DNA of 64,000 nucleotides from Rhodoplanes sp. Z2-YC6860 (lineage in GTDB: Bacteria; Pseudomonadota; Alphaproteobacteria; Rhizobiales; Xanthobacteraceae). The DNA lies in contig NZ_CP007440.1 of assembly GCF_001579845.1 (NCBI RefSeq), positions 4,238,029 through 4,302,028 of the forward strand, given 5' to 3'. The notes beneath the pieces are model-generated. The model did not search any database, had not been told where the DNA came from, and saw only the letters and a program-made list of their open reading frames with translations. Numbering within the stretch: the stretch's first letter is position 1; each line of letters starts with the position of its first letter. The position numbers and the translations under genes are program-made. Positions 32,611-41,361 of this stretch are shown in pieces.

Positions 32611-34007
32611 ACCGGCCCGCTCGGGCTGCGAGTTTCCTGATGCGCGGCGCGTCGCCTTGCCGCCGCTTCGCTGATAAGGCTGGCCCAGAAGCGCAGATCG
32701 GGGTCGTCGGGGAAGGCATTGCAATAATGGGCCACCCCGCCTTCGCCATTTGCGAGCAGCCGGGAGGCCGCTGCGATCTGCTCGTTCGCTGCTGCGCGCC
32801 GTCGTGAAGCTTCGACAGGCTCGGTCAGGGCGGTGGCGAATGGGCCTGCTTGGTCGCCCAGGCTGCGCACGAAATTTGCCGCCGCACTGTCACCCGCTCC
32901 TGGACATGGCTCGCGCGTCCTGGGTGGCTCATCCATCATCGCCCGCAGCAACTCGTTCGATACCCGCGACCAGCGCGCAGGCTCAAATTCCGCACGCGCA
33001 AAACGGCGTGCCTCCTCGCCGAGGCGGCAGCGCAAGCCCGTATCGTGGGCAAGCCGCTCGATCGCGTCCGAATACCCTTGCTCGGTCGTCACCACGAGTC
33101 CGGTGCGCTCATTCTCGACGAGATCGCGCAAGCCGCCATGGGGGAAAACCACCGGCGGCACGCCGACCCACATCGCCTCCTGCAGAGCCTTTTCGCTGGT
33201 GGCGTAGGTGTCGTCCGCCAGCGGGTAGCCAAAGATGTCAAACTTCTCCAACGCCTCGCGAATGTTTTCGATCACTCCGCGAATAGCGACGCGATCGGCC
33301 ATACCAAGCGCCGAGAAACGAGACCGCAGGTGGGCTTCGCCGCCTCCGCCACCGCACACGACGAACCGGATCTCCGGAGCACGGATCGCCGCGCTCATCT
33401 CCGCAAAACGCGGATGCATCTTGGTCTCGTTGACGACACCGATGTAGCCAACACAGATGCCGTCATGTTGGCGAGGCACAAAGCCGTCCAGTCGGCTCAT
33501 ATCCGCAACACCTGGAACGTAATGGATGGGAATGTCGTGTTGCCTCGCGTGTCGCGCGCCGGCGCTTCCAAGAGTCCGTCTTGACGTCACAACCAGCCGG
33601 TCTCCGAAGAGCACGACATCTTCGGTCAAAACCTGAGGCGCGTGGATTCCCAAGACATGAGACCAGACCACCACGCGCGCCGGTGGGAACGCGAGCGTGC
33701 GCAGCAAGGTAGCCATAGCGGGATGATTCCAGAAATGGATCTGGACGATATCCGTCTCTTCGATGAGCCGCGTGAGCGCGTCGCGCTCGGGCCGAATGAC
33801 CAATTCGACGCCGAGTTTCCGCGCGGCCACCAGCATGTGCAAGGATACCGGCACGTCCAGGATGACGACGGCATGCCGGTTCGCGGTGCCAACGACGCGC
33901 TCCTGGGCGACGAATGCGAGCAGCGAACGCTCCGGACCACCGCCGATGAAGCGGGGGATAATATGGAGTATCTTCAGCGCGGTCCCAGATTGCATTTGCG
34001 CGTTCAA
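32607..34007 (-). CDS. Family 4-type glycosyltransferase (466 aa)
   Basis: The GT-B fold is indicated by ILHIIPRFIGGGPERSLLAF at the start (nucleotide-sugar side GGG loop), IDVIWSH-like VVWSHVLG, and the C-terminal donor site FGYPLADDTYATSEKALQEA with VVFPHGGLRDLV. The last 110 residues are an unusual extension rich in Ala/Arg with AHYCNAFPDDPDLRFW. It is the last gene of the minus-strand operon; its start overlaps the previous stop by 4 bases and its stop overlaps the HerA-like gene's stop. Sugar donor and acceptor are unknown. Confidence 0.8.
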   Translation of the reverse strand: MNAQMQSGTALKILHIIPRFIGGGPERSLLAFVAQERVVGTANRHAVVILDVPVSLHMLVAARKLGVELVIRPERDALTRLIEETDIVQIHFWNHPAMATLLRTLAFPPARVVVWSHVLGIHAPQVLTEDVVLFGDRLVVTSRRTLGSAGARHARQHDIPIHYVPGVADMSRLDGFVPRQHDGICVGYIGVVNETKMHPRFAEMSAAIRAPEIRFVVCGGGGGEAHLRSRFSALGMADRVAIRGVIENIREALEKFDIFGYPLADDTYATSEKALQEAMWVGVPPVVFPHGGLRDLVENERTGLVVTTEQGYSDAIERLAHDTGLRCRLGEEARRFARAEFEPARWSRVSNELLRAMMDEPPRTREPCPGAGDSAAANFVRSLGDQAGPFATALTEPVEASRRRAAANEQIAAASRLLANGEGGVAHYCNAFPDDPDLRFWASLISEAAARRRAAHQETRSPSGPV

Positions 34008-34693
34008 GGCGCGCCCCGCCGCCGGCGGTCGATGTAACGACGCGCCACCTGCAACAGCTCACGGCGGTAGGTCGCAACGTCGGTTGAAAGGCTGGTGTGG
34101 CGCACCCCCTTCAGCAGCACGGTCTCGTCCAATACGTCGAGCCGCACCGCCGACTGCACGAGCCGCACGAACCAATCGCTGTCGGCTCCGACGGTGAGGG
34201 TCTCATCGAATGGACCGACCGTCTCGAAGCATGAGCGGCGCACCATGAGCCCGCCTGGTGTATACGCGGCCTCGACGCGTCCGAGACGCGAGGCCTGCTG
34301 CGGCGTTGCCTTATCCGACGCGACGAGCGTGCGGCGCAATTGGCCGATCACCGCACCGCAAGACGGTTCCGCGGCGAGATGCTCCAGGCGCGCCGCAAGC
34401 GCACCTGCCGTCCAGCAATCGTCTGCGTCGCAGAATGCAATGATCTCGCCGGCTACTGCGCGAATGCCTTGATTGCGCGCGGCGCCAAGCCCACGGCCCT
34501 CCTGCGCAATCACACGTACACTGGCAAAAGTGCGGGCAAAGGCGGCACTGCCGTCCTCGGAGCCACCGTCGACGACGACAATGTCGCTTGGCGGCGGGTT
34601 TTGATGGCTCACGCTCTCGATGGCGGCGGCAAGCGTACGTGCGCCGTTCCGCACGGGTATCACGATGCCAACCGAGAGATCACTCGCTTTCAT
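34004..34693 (-). CDS. Family 2 glycosyltransferase (229 aa)
   Basis: The GT-A core is clear: SVGIVIPVRNGARTLAAAIE, DIVVVDGGSEDGSA, RGLGAARNQGI and IAFCDADDCW with the DxD metal motif. The start at 34693 puts the first strand at residue 5, as usual; an ATG 24 bases upstream is possible. The ADSDWFVRL segment is the usual acceptor-side motif. Overlaps the next gene by 4 bases (ATGA). Confidence 0.8.
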   Translation of the reverse strand: MKASDLSVGIVIPVRNGARTLAAAIESVSHQNPPPSDIVVVDGGSEDGSAAFARTFASVRVIAQEGRGLGAARNQGIRAVAGEIIAFCDADDCWTAGALAARLEHLAAEPSCGAVIGQLRRTLVASDKATPQQASRLGRVEAAYTPGGLMVRRSCFETVGPFDETLTVGADSDWFVRLVQSAVRLDVLDETVLLKGVRHTSLSTDVATYRRELLQVARRYIDRRRRGAP

Positions 34694-34726
34694 ATTTCCG
34701 TCCCAAGAGGCCGGCAATGCCGCACA

Positions 34727-35866
34727 TCAGTCGCTCCCCATAGGAGTGGCGGCGGGTTGAACGGAAATCTCGGTGTGTCGCGGCGGTTGATTATGATTGC
34801 TCGCGCGACGCAGCGCATCCATTAGATCGCGAAGCGGTTCCATTGGCGCGCCCGCGGCACAGAAATGCTCAAGTGCCGCGAGTGACTCATGCGGTTCACG
34901 GAAAGGCGCCAGGTGATGGCGCAAGCGCCGATCCGCTGACCAATGCTTCGCGGCGGCAAAGTGGGCAGAGCGCGCAAGTCGCCGGACCAGGCTGGGTTCA
35001 CGATACGAGGCCATCAACTCGAACAGCATCTGCCAACGTTCGAGCCGGCCATCGTCGACGCAACGATCCGCTTCGACGCCCAACGGCGACGACCCCACCG
35101 GCGTCAGCGTCCCGATATCGCCCGCAAAGTGGGTGTGAGTGGAGTCAGGTCCGAACCCTATGTTCGCGACCATATTCACAGAAGGTACAACCGATAAGCC
35201 GCCCAACAATGCTTTCTTTATCTCCCAATCCGTATCCCAAGCTGATGATTTATATTTTATGGTGAGTTCCTGCAGCATCAGGAAATTGTCGAGTACGATG
35301 GGCTGGACCGCGGAAGTCGCGGCGGTGCGCATGATATCGTCGGGCGTGCCCGGCATCGTCACGTTACGCTGCCAAGCACGTCGCCACGTCGCCCAACCCC
35401 AAGCACTGGCGCGGTGAAGAAGGCAGTGACCATCACCCGACTGGGTCCAACGGCCAAGGTGATTCCGGCCAGACACGTGCATCACTCGAGGCTCGTCGCG
35501 ATAGCGATCGAGCATTTGTGCGCACCAGGGAAAGAAAGAAGGGTCAGGGACGACGTCGTCTTCAAGCACAATCGCCTCGGAGATGTGCTCGAATGCCCAG
35601 GTGAGCCCGGTCCTGATGCGCGGATCACAACCGAGGTTGGTCTCCGCAAAATGACGAATGACACGGCATGAACCGTCCAGGCGTTCGACAATCTTGCGTG
35701 CGGCGATGCACCGCGGAATGTCTTCCGGGTGGTCGGGGCGCGGCCCGTCGGCGATGGCCAACACGAGTTGCGGCCGGACGCGGCAGAGAATGTCTACGAC
35801 GCGGGCAAGCGATGCCGGGCGATTGAACAGGAAAAGCACGACCGGAACAGCGTCGGCGGCCGTCAT
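34727..35866 (-). CDS. GT-A glycosyltransferase-like protein (HlpA/GNT-I-like, 379 aa)
   Basis: The N-terminus reads VPVVLFLFNRPASLARVVD and EAIVLEDDVVPDPSFF, the LEDD metal site seen in proteins annotated 'glycosyltransferase' or 'hemolytic protein HlpA-like'. WGWATWRRAWQ is the second conserved block of that group, and the C-terminal third is helical. It probably adds a sugar to a surface glycan. It lies 33 bases before the GT2 gene in the same operon. Confidence 0.7.
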   Translation of the reverse strand: MTAADAVPVVLFLFNRPASLARVVDILCRVRPQLVLAIADGPRPDHPEDIPRCIAARKIVERLDGSCRVIRHFAETNLGCDPRIRTGLTWAFEHISEAIVLEDDVVPDPSFFPWCAQMLDRYRDEPRVMHVSGRNHLGRWTQSGDGHCLLHRASAWGWATWRRAWQRNVTMPGTPDDIMRTAATSAVQPIVLDNFLMLQELTIKYKSSAWDTDWEIKKALLGGLSVVPSVNMVANIGFGPDSTHTHFAGDIGTLTPVGSSPLGVEADRCVDDGRLERWQMLFELMASYREPSLVRRLARSAHFAAAKHWSADRRLRHHLAPFREPHESLAALEHFCAAGAPMEPLRDLMDALRRASNHNQPPRHTEISVQPAATPMGSD

Positions 35867-35902
35867 CGTGTTGCACCCCAGACTAAAGGAGATGCGTCGC
35901 GT

Positions 35903-36685
35903 TCATCGGTTGCGTGAAACGAACGCAAGATCATGGTCGAGCCCGCCGGTCAGGTGTACCAGAAAATTCGCATCGAGCACCTCACGAAATCGCTTGAGAT
36001 CTTCCCAGCGCTCTCGCGCGCCCGTATTTGGCGGCGGCGCGCCCCATTTGGCCGTTCGCCGATGGTGCGGCCAAAGGCAATTCCATGAAGAGGGCAGGAA
36101 CTGGGCGAGCCCCCTTGTCTGCAACTCGAAGCTCAGCATCGCCTGTTCGAACTGCAGGCCCCAAGGGTGGCCGCGCTGGGTCTCGATGTGCTGCGCGACA
36201 AGACCACGGAAGAGCGTGCCGTGGATTTGCGGGGCGCAGATGAACATCCCGCCGTTGATGACGCTTTCAGAGTCGAGCGCAAAGCCACCAAGCGCATGGT
36301 ACTCGCGTGCAGTTGGCACCATGCCGTTGACGACCTGAAACCTCCGGCGGTCTTCGCGGGTTGGCTGGCACCACTCGTCCACCACGCCGATCTTTGTGCC
36401 GAGATCAAGCGTGTGGAATGGCGGTGCCTTCGAGCTTATCAGGACATCGACGTCCAGCACCATCACTCGGTCATAGCTGCGGACCCGTTCGTGAAACGGA
36501 ACACGCAGCGGCTCGAAGTTGATCACTGGCTCGCCTGCGTCTCCTGGTCCGGCGAGATAATCGTCGAACACTACGAGATCGTATCCGTGCCGCGCAACAT
36601 ATCGCTCCACGGACGGTCTGAAGATCGCGGCGTATGCCGATTGATGGTTTTCGCCGATCGCGACTGTTGCAATAGCACATTTCAT
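35903..36685 (-). CDS. Glycosyltransferase-like protein with DVD motif (260 aa)
   Basis: MKCAIATVAIGENHQSAYAA starts the first nucleotide-binding strand. YDRVMVLDVDVLISSKAP carries a DxD motif of the GT8/GT34-like type, and INGGMFIC with the later HLTGGLDHD complete the pattern. Exact family is uncertain. It sits 10 bases behind the HprK-related kinase gene, so the kinase and this enzyme are made from one message. Confidence 0.65.
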   Translation of the reverse strand: MKCAIATVAIGENHQSAYAAIFRPSVERYVARHGYDLVVFDDYLAGPGDAGEPVINFEPLRVPFHERVRSYDRVMVLDVDVLISSKAPPFHTLDLGTKIGVVDEWCQPTREDRRRFQVVNGMVPTAREYHALGGFALDSESVINGGMFICAPQIHGTLFRGLVAQHIETQRGHPWGLQFEQAMLSFELQTRGLAQFLPSSWNCLWPHHRRTAKWGAPPPNTGARERWEDLKRFREVLDANFLVHLTGGLDHDLAFVSRNR

Positions 36686-36695
36686 TGTCGAAAAC

Positions 36696-37718
36696 TCAGG
36701 ATGCGTTGCGCCGCTCGGTTCCCTTCAGGCCCGCGGCCTGCGTGATGATCGCACGCACTGCCGGCTCAAGCGCCTCGAATGCCCAGCTTACCGGCAGCCG
36801 GTATGCGGGGAGCCGACGCGCAAGCGCCGCGACCGATGCCAGCCACATTGCCGGCGGGCTGGTGCGGCAGACCACAGGCGCAGCCGTCGACCCGAGCGAA
36901 GCCAGGATCTCCGCAGGCTTTAAGCGCTGCGGTTCCGGATGACCGGTGATGGGTGGCGCAAGCACGATCATGGCCACGATCGGCGCCGATCGCATGACCT
37001 TCAGCCGAGGCTGGACCGCAAATACAGCCTTGTGTTTGGGAGTAACGCCGAGCACCGGCCACGAATTCGCGCCAAGCGCCAAGGCACTATCGTTATTCAG
37101 CTTCGCAGTGGCGAAAAGGCAGTGGACGGTGGGGGTGGCGCTATCATTTCCACCATCCGCTTCGACCAGGACAAGGTCGTCGCCGAGAAAACCGGCGCCG
37201 GCCATTGCGCAGGCGAGCACGGTCGTAGATTTGCCAAAGCCGCTGCCGCCCACAATCAGCGCCGCTGCGCCATCGTAGGCAACGGCGCCCGCATGCAGGA
37301 CCTGCGTTCGCGGACCGCCGAGCCAGGCTGCGAGCGCGTAGGACCCGGGATGAGCACGAAAATCTCCCGCCGCAAGCGCATCACGTCCGGCGCGCAGCTC
37401 GATCCCCAAGTCCGGACGGTAGGACTCCAAACTTGGGGGATCATTCTGCACAACGGCAAATCCGCCGCCGCGGATCCGGTAGGCACCGGTGCTCCCAAAC
37501 GCGTGCGGGCGCCACGCGTCATTCTCCTCGACTATCGTCCAGCGTATGTGTCTTCCGCCAATGGGGGGACTTACCGCGAGGTGCGCGACTGCCGGCATGA
37601 TCGCCGCGAGCGCGTATTCGCTCGTCGCCTCGATGCGAAGGTTCCGGCCGGCAACCGAAACGGTTACGCCGAGGCTAGGCCTCACTGTCGGAAGCTGGCC
37701 GTGGCCAGCCGGTCGCAT
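36696..37718 (-). CDS. HprK-related kinase A
   Basis: The 340-residue protein has the P-loop VGGSGFGKSTT (about 156-166) preceded by LHAGAVAYDGAAALI and followed by GDDLVLVE (180-186), the HPr kinase pattern of P-loop plus Asp-Asp. It lacks the N-terminal sensor domain and C-terminal HPr-contact region of true HprK. NCBI names such proteins 'HprK-related kinase A' and links them to a PqqD-like partner, here the preceding gene. The target could be a small protein, sugar or peptide; unknown. The ATG at 37718 overlaps the partner by 44 bases; a GTG at 37685 would overlap by 11. Confidence 0.75.
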   Translation of the reverse strand: MRPAGHGQLPTVRPSLGVTVSVAGRNLRIEATSEYALAAIMPAVAHLAVSPPIGGRHIRWTIVEENDAWRPHAFGSTGAYRIRGGGFAVVQNDPPSLESYRPDLGIELRAGRDALAAGDFRAHPGSYALAAWLGGPRTQVLHAGAVAYDGAAALIVGGSGFGKSTTVLACAMAGAGFLGDDLVLVEADGGNDSATPTVHCLFATAKLNNDSALALGANSWPVLGVTPKHKAVFAVQPRLKVMRSAPIVAMIVLAPPITGHPEPQRLKPAEILASLGSTAAPVVCRTSPPAMWLASVAALARRLPAYRLPVSWAFEALEPAVRAIITQAAGLKGTERRNAS

Positions 37719-38097
37719 CGACTTCGTGGATCGGATCCATCGCGATGATCTTCGCGATATCGTCGTACCGTTCGAGCAGCGGTGGCGTGAATTGCGACGG
37801 CCAAGGTGATGGTGGGGCGTCAGTCCGTCGTTCTTCGTTCGCCGGAACGAGAATCTCGGCTGTGCGAAGGTCATTGAGGAATGTCCGCGTGGCGGCGCCT
37901 GCGTCCGAGCCGAAGCGGGAAGCGACCGTCTCGCACAGTTCCTCTAGCTGGGCCCCACCAACCAAATGGCTCCAAACAACAGAGGCAAAACCCGCGAGAA
38001 GAAGTATATGTCCTGTTTCCGCATCGAACAGAATGGTTTCGTTTTCGATGGTTTCGTGCGGAAATCTCGAGGAGTTAACGACAAGGCATTCTTGCAT
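37675..38097 (-). CDS. PqqD-like peptide chaperone (HPr-rel-A system type)
   Basis: The 140-residue protein holds one PqqD/winged-helix domain: ENETILFDAETGHILLLAG, then VVWSHLVGGAQLEELCETVA and FLNDLRTAEILV. PqqD-type domains bind leader peptides in RiPP pathways. No radical-SAM, cyclase or transporter gene is beside it, only the HprK-related kinase, glycosyltransferases and the divergent nucleotidyltransferase. It is the first gene of the operon and follows a good promoter. No precursor peptide was found nearby. Confidence 0.7.
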   Translation of the reverse strand: MQECLVVNSSRFPHETIENETILFDAETGHILLLAGFASVVWSHLVGGAQLEELCETVASRFGSDAGAATRTFLNDLRTAEILVPANEERRTDAPPSPWPSQFTPPLLERYDDIAKIIAMDPIHEVDATGWPRPASDSEA

Positions 38098-38205
38098 TGT
38101 TGTTCTTGATCTCGTCCTGATCGGGCGGCACAAGAGGTCCGGCTGACCTCGCGGCGCAAAGTCCGCAGAATGCTTCTTCCTGCAAAATGCCTTAGCCTAG
38201 ACTTC

Positions 38206-38241
38206 TCAGAATAATTGTAGCCAACCCACCTTTCGAGTCAA
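38206..38241 (-). promoter_or_regulatory. Sigma-70-like promoter of the PqqD-HprK-glycosyltransferase operon
   Basis: On the minus strand TTGACT (38241-38236) and TACAAT (38219-38214) are 16 bases apart, close to consensus for the housekeeping sigma factor. Transcription would start near 38206, leaving a leader of about 110 bases before the PqqD-like gene. Confidence 0.5.
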
Positions 38242-38315
38242 TCGCGCGAGCGCAGCGTATATTCTAGGCACGGGTCTTGCGCTCTTCGCGAGACCACAAA
38301 AGAGTCAGGATCCAG

Positions 38316-40007
38316 ATGTTGTCGCCGGGAGAAACGTTGATGCTTACGGCTGCGCTCAACCCCGACCCCAACATCGCTGCCCGCAGCTGGCGAGAGTGGG
38401 CGGCGGCCATGCCTTTGGAAGACGTTACCTCGCCGGAGATGAGATTGCTCCCGGCGGTGCACGCTAATCTCGCCAAACTCGTACCCACGCTCGATCTGCC
38501 GAAGAAGATTCATGGCCTGGCTAGAATGACCTTCGCCAAATCGTGGCATCTGGTGTTTCGCAGCTCCGGGATCATCGCAGAATTGAGCAGGTTTTGTCCG
38601 GTCCTGCTGGTTAAGGGGCTCGGTATGCTCGTCAGGTTCGACGCCTGGTCGTCGCGGCCTATGGCAGACATCGACATCCATGTCCCTCCTTCGGCGCTTG
38701 GTGGCGCTCTCGATATTCTCGCACAGTCCGGGTGGAAGCCTTGCCACGGTATGACCTTCGAGTCGCTCAAACATCGGAGCTCGTTGCGTCGAGAGAGTTG
38801 GAATTTCGACAAGGGCCACGGAAACCTTGACCTCCATTGGCGGTTGTCGGCGGCCGACATGGATGGCACACTCGAGTCTCAAATGTGGCAGACCGCCGAG
38901 CCGGTTGAGTTTGCCGGTCAAAAGCTGCTGCTTCAAAGTCCCGAATATGCTTTTGTCACCTCGCTGCACCACGGCTTCTTGCGAGGTCACCGTTCAGACC
39001 TCCTGCAAACCGTCGTTGACGCCGCGTGGTTGCTGCCCCACTGCAATGACGACGTGCTGTTGCGTCTGATCCGCAAGGCTGACCTATCGAAGCAGGCCGC
39101 GGACTTAACGGAGTATCTCCGCGTGGTTGGCGCCCCCTGCAAAATCCCGACTTCGACGAGAGGAGGCGAGGAGGGGCGTCAAACGCGACCGTCCCACAGG
39201 CCGCTTCCTACCGAGACGGCGCTGCTGCATCGGCCATCGCTCTATCGTCTCTGGAATGCGCTGGGCCGTCGATCGAGGATCGAGCACGTCCTTCTCAAAT
39301 GGATGGGGCCCTTCTCGAAGCCTCTGAATCCGCGGCCGCCCCGGTCGGAATATGATTTACGCGACTGTGCGATGATCGACGAGATCGCCGGACCCGGGTG
39401 GTCCTGGCCCGAACCGGACCACTCCTGCTTCTGGACAGACCGCATCGATGCGCGATTGCTCATCCCGCTGAGCAGCCTCGATGATCATCTCATTATTCTG
39501 TCCTTACAGGACCGCGTGAGCGCGAATGCCCAGATTGATATTTTCGCCAACGGCGTCTTCATCACCCGCAAGCACCTCGGGGCTCGCCTTGCTTCCGCCG
39601 CTTGCTGTCTGATGGTTCCGCGACGCTTGCTTTTCGGGCCTTGGGTCGAGATCTCGTTGCGGCCGAGGCCATATCTTGGAGCGTCTGAGGATCGCTCCAC
39701 CGCTTTGAGCGCACCGGCTCGTCGGTTGCGCGTCCTGAATCTGCAGAACCTCACAGACTTTTTTAGCGGGCACGAAGTGCCGCAGCCTTATGTGCGGATC
39801 CTCAAGGGCGAGCAGCCTTACGTCAGCAAGTTCGCGCGCATCGAGGCCAAGATAAAGAATTCTCCGTTAAAGGGATCCAGCGAACTGCCTGCCAAGTTCG
39901 ACCCGCTGAAATACATATTTTCCTACCCGGACCTCTTCGAGCATGAAGTCGACCCTTACGAGCATTTTCTAATGTTCGGTCGTCATGAAAATCGAGCCTA
40001 TTACTAG
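38316..40007 (+). CDS. Nucleotidyltransferase-family protein with C-terminal glycan-associated domains (563 aa)
   Basis: Residues 97-123 contain LLVKGLGMLVRFDA and RPMADIDIHVP, the NTP_transf_5 pattern (KG-x-x-L...DxDhhV). This is the nucleotidyltransferase-like family found with HprK-related kinase A and PqqD proteins. A middle part (about 350-480) reads WSWPEPDHSCFWTDR and is beta-rich, resembling glycan-linked beta domains. The last 40 residues (FDPLKYIFSYPDLFEHEVDP) match the 'YPDV' repeat often attached to glycosyltransferases. It is divergent from the operon, with 218 bases between. Start: ATG at 38316 or one 24 bases later with GGGAG. Confidence 0.7.
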   Translation: MLSPGETLMLTAALNPDPNIAARSWREWAAAMPLEDVTSPEMRLLPAVHANLAKLVPTLDLPKKIHGLARMTFAKSWHLVFRSSGIIAELSRFCPVLLVKGLGMLVRFDAWSSRPMADIDIHVPPSALGGALDILAQSGWKPCHGMTFESLKHRSSLRRESWNFDKGHGNLDLHWRLSAADMDGTLESQMWQTAEPVEFAGQKLLLQSPEYAFVTSLHHGFLRGHRSDLLQTVVDAAWLLPHCNDDVLLRLIRKADLSKQAADLTEYLRVVGAPCKIPTSTRGGEEGRQTRPSHRPLPTETALLHRPSLYRLWNALGRRSRIEHVLLKWMGPFSKPLNPRPPRSEYDLRDCAMIDEIAGPGWSWPEPDHSCFWTDRIDARLLIPLSSLDDHLIILSLQDRVSANAQIDIFANGVFITRKHLGARLASAACCLMVPRRLLFGPWVEISLRPRPYLGASEDRSTALSAPARRLRVLNLQNLTDFFSGHEVPQPYVRILKGEQPYVSKFARIEAKIKNSPLKGSSELPAKFDPLKYIFSYPDLFEHEVDPYEHFLMFGRHENRAYY

Positions 40008-40104
40008 GCCGCTGACGATGGCGCGTCGTTGATCGACTTTGTTGTCGGCCTGAGCGAGTGGCGGGGTCCGGTTGAGCGGGGCGCGTGCTCTGCAATCACG
40101 ACCG

Positions 40105-40977
40105 TCAGCCGGCGGTGCGGCGGAACTCCGAAGGCGTCACGCCAAGAACCCTGCGGAAGGCTCTCGAAAGCTGAATGCTGCTATTGAATCCGGTCTGCGC
40201 CGCGACGTCGGCGATCGAATGCTTCCGCCCGGTCAGCATCTCCTTGGCACGTTCAACGCGCCGGTGAATCATGAATTGGTGCGGCGGTACGCCAACCGCC
40301 TGCTTGAACGAGCGGATAAAATGAAACCGCGTCAGGTCGACGAGCTTGGCGAGCTCGGCAATCGTGGTCTTCTCGTCCAGATGGCTTTCCATGTAGTCGA
40401 TGACGAGCTTGATCTGACTGGTCGAAAGACCGGCGCCGTCCGGTGAACGCCGCTCTGCACCGGACGCGATCCGAATGAGATCGAAGGATAGAAGTTCCAC
40501 CACAGTCTCGGCATAGCCGGCGATGTCATGAGCCGGATCGGTCAGAATCGTGTGCAGCCGCAACATGGACCAGCGCAGCATCTGGTCTTCGAATTCGATG
40601 TGTGGCGGCAGCTGGGTGAGATCGACGGAAGAGATGCCCTCGTCGGGCGGGCTGAAGCCGATCGACATGATGGTCGCGGGTTTTTCGATCTTGCACCAGC
40701 CTGCAATATCGCAATCGCCCGGACTGAAGGTGAGTTTGTTGCGGAGATCTTTCAGGGTGCTGCGTCGTGCTTCGGGCGACACGGTTTCGCCGTCGGTACG
40801 GTAAAGGTCCAGCAAGCTGACATGACTTGTCGAAGGCGGCAGGCGAAATGCGAACTCGGCGCGAGCCGGAATTCGCACATATTCGGCGGTGAAGCCCGGC
40901 CATGACCGGCGCTTGAGTTCGGAAACATCAATTGGCGTGCCGGTCGGACGCCGCGTACGTTCGATTTGCCCGCTCAT
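40105..40977 (-). CDS. AraC-family transcriptional regulator (290 aa)
   Basis: The C-terminal 100 residues hold the two helix-turn-helix motifs: TTIAELAKLVDLTRFHFIRS and HSIADVAAQTGFNSSIQLSR, ending FRRVLGVTPSEFRRTAG. The N-terminal part is a cupin-like sensing domain without a clear family. It is transcribed away from the AT-richer gap before the integrase. Its target is unknown; the nearest genes are the surface-glycan locus and the integrase. Confidence 0.9.
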   Translation of the reverse strand: MSGQIERTRRPTGTPIDVSELKRRSWPGFTAEYVRIPARAEFAFRLPPSTSHVSLLDLYRTDGETVSPEARRSTLKDLRNKLTFSPGDCDIAGWCKIEKPATIMSIGFSPPDEGISSVDLTQLPPHIEFEDQMLRWSMLRLHTILTDPAHDIAGYAETVVELLSFDLIRIASGAERRSPDGAGLSTSQIKLVIDYMESHLDEKTTIAELAKLVDLTRFHFIRSFKQAVGVPPHQFMIHRRVERAKEMLTGRKHSIADVAAQTGFNSSIQLSRAFRRVLGVTPSEFRRTAG

Positions 40978-41361
40978 GTTTCAAGTTTTTGACCGGCCCA
41001 CATGGGTGCCGCTCAATGCATTTTATTTTATAGTTCAGCACGTACACGTGCCTGTTTTGTAACATCGGGGAGATTGAACGAAAGGCGCCGGCCAATCAAC
41101 GAGGGAGCGGCAGACCGGCGTCAACTCATGGCAGCCCTGCAAACCGCTCAGAAAGCTGCACGAAATTAAATTTTGCTAATCTGGGGGCCATGCAATTGCG
41201 GCCGCGAAGCGAAATATGTGATACTAAGTGCGGCGCAGAGTCACATATTGCTGATGTTTGTCCATTTCTAAGTCACGAACTACTATTTCAATATACTTGC
41301 TGGCTGTGGATTGATTGACGCGCGGTTGTCCGCTGTTTGGCTTTCGTTAATAGTTTTTTCC
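40978..41361. other. AT-richer intergenic region before the integrase, with an inverted repeat
   Basis: No gene was found in these 384 bases. ATATGTGA (41214-41221) and TCACATAT (41241-41248) form an exact 8-bp inverted repeat with a 19-base spacer. Composition is more AT-rich than the neighbours, as often seen at recombination sites or in transferred DNA. No tRNA is adjacent. Confidence 0.5.
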
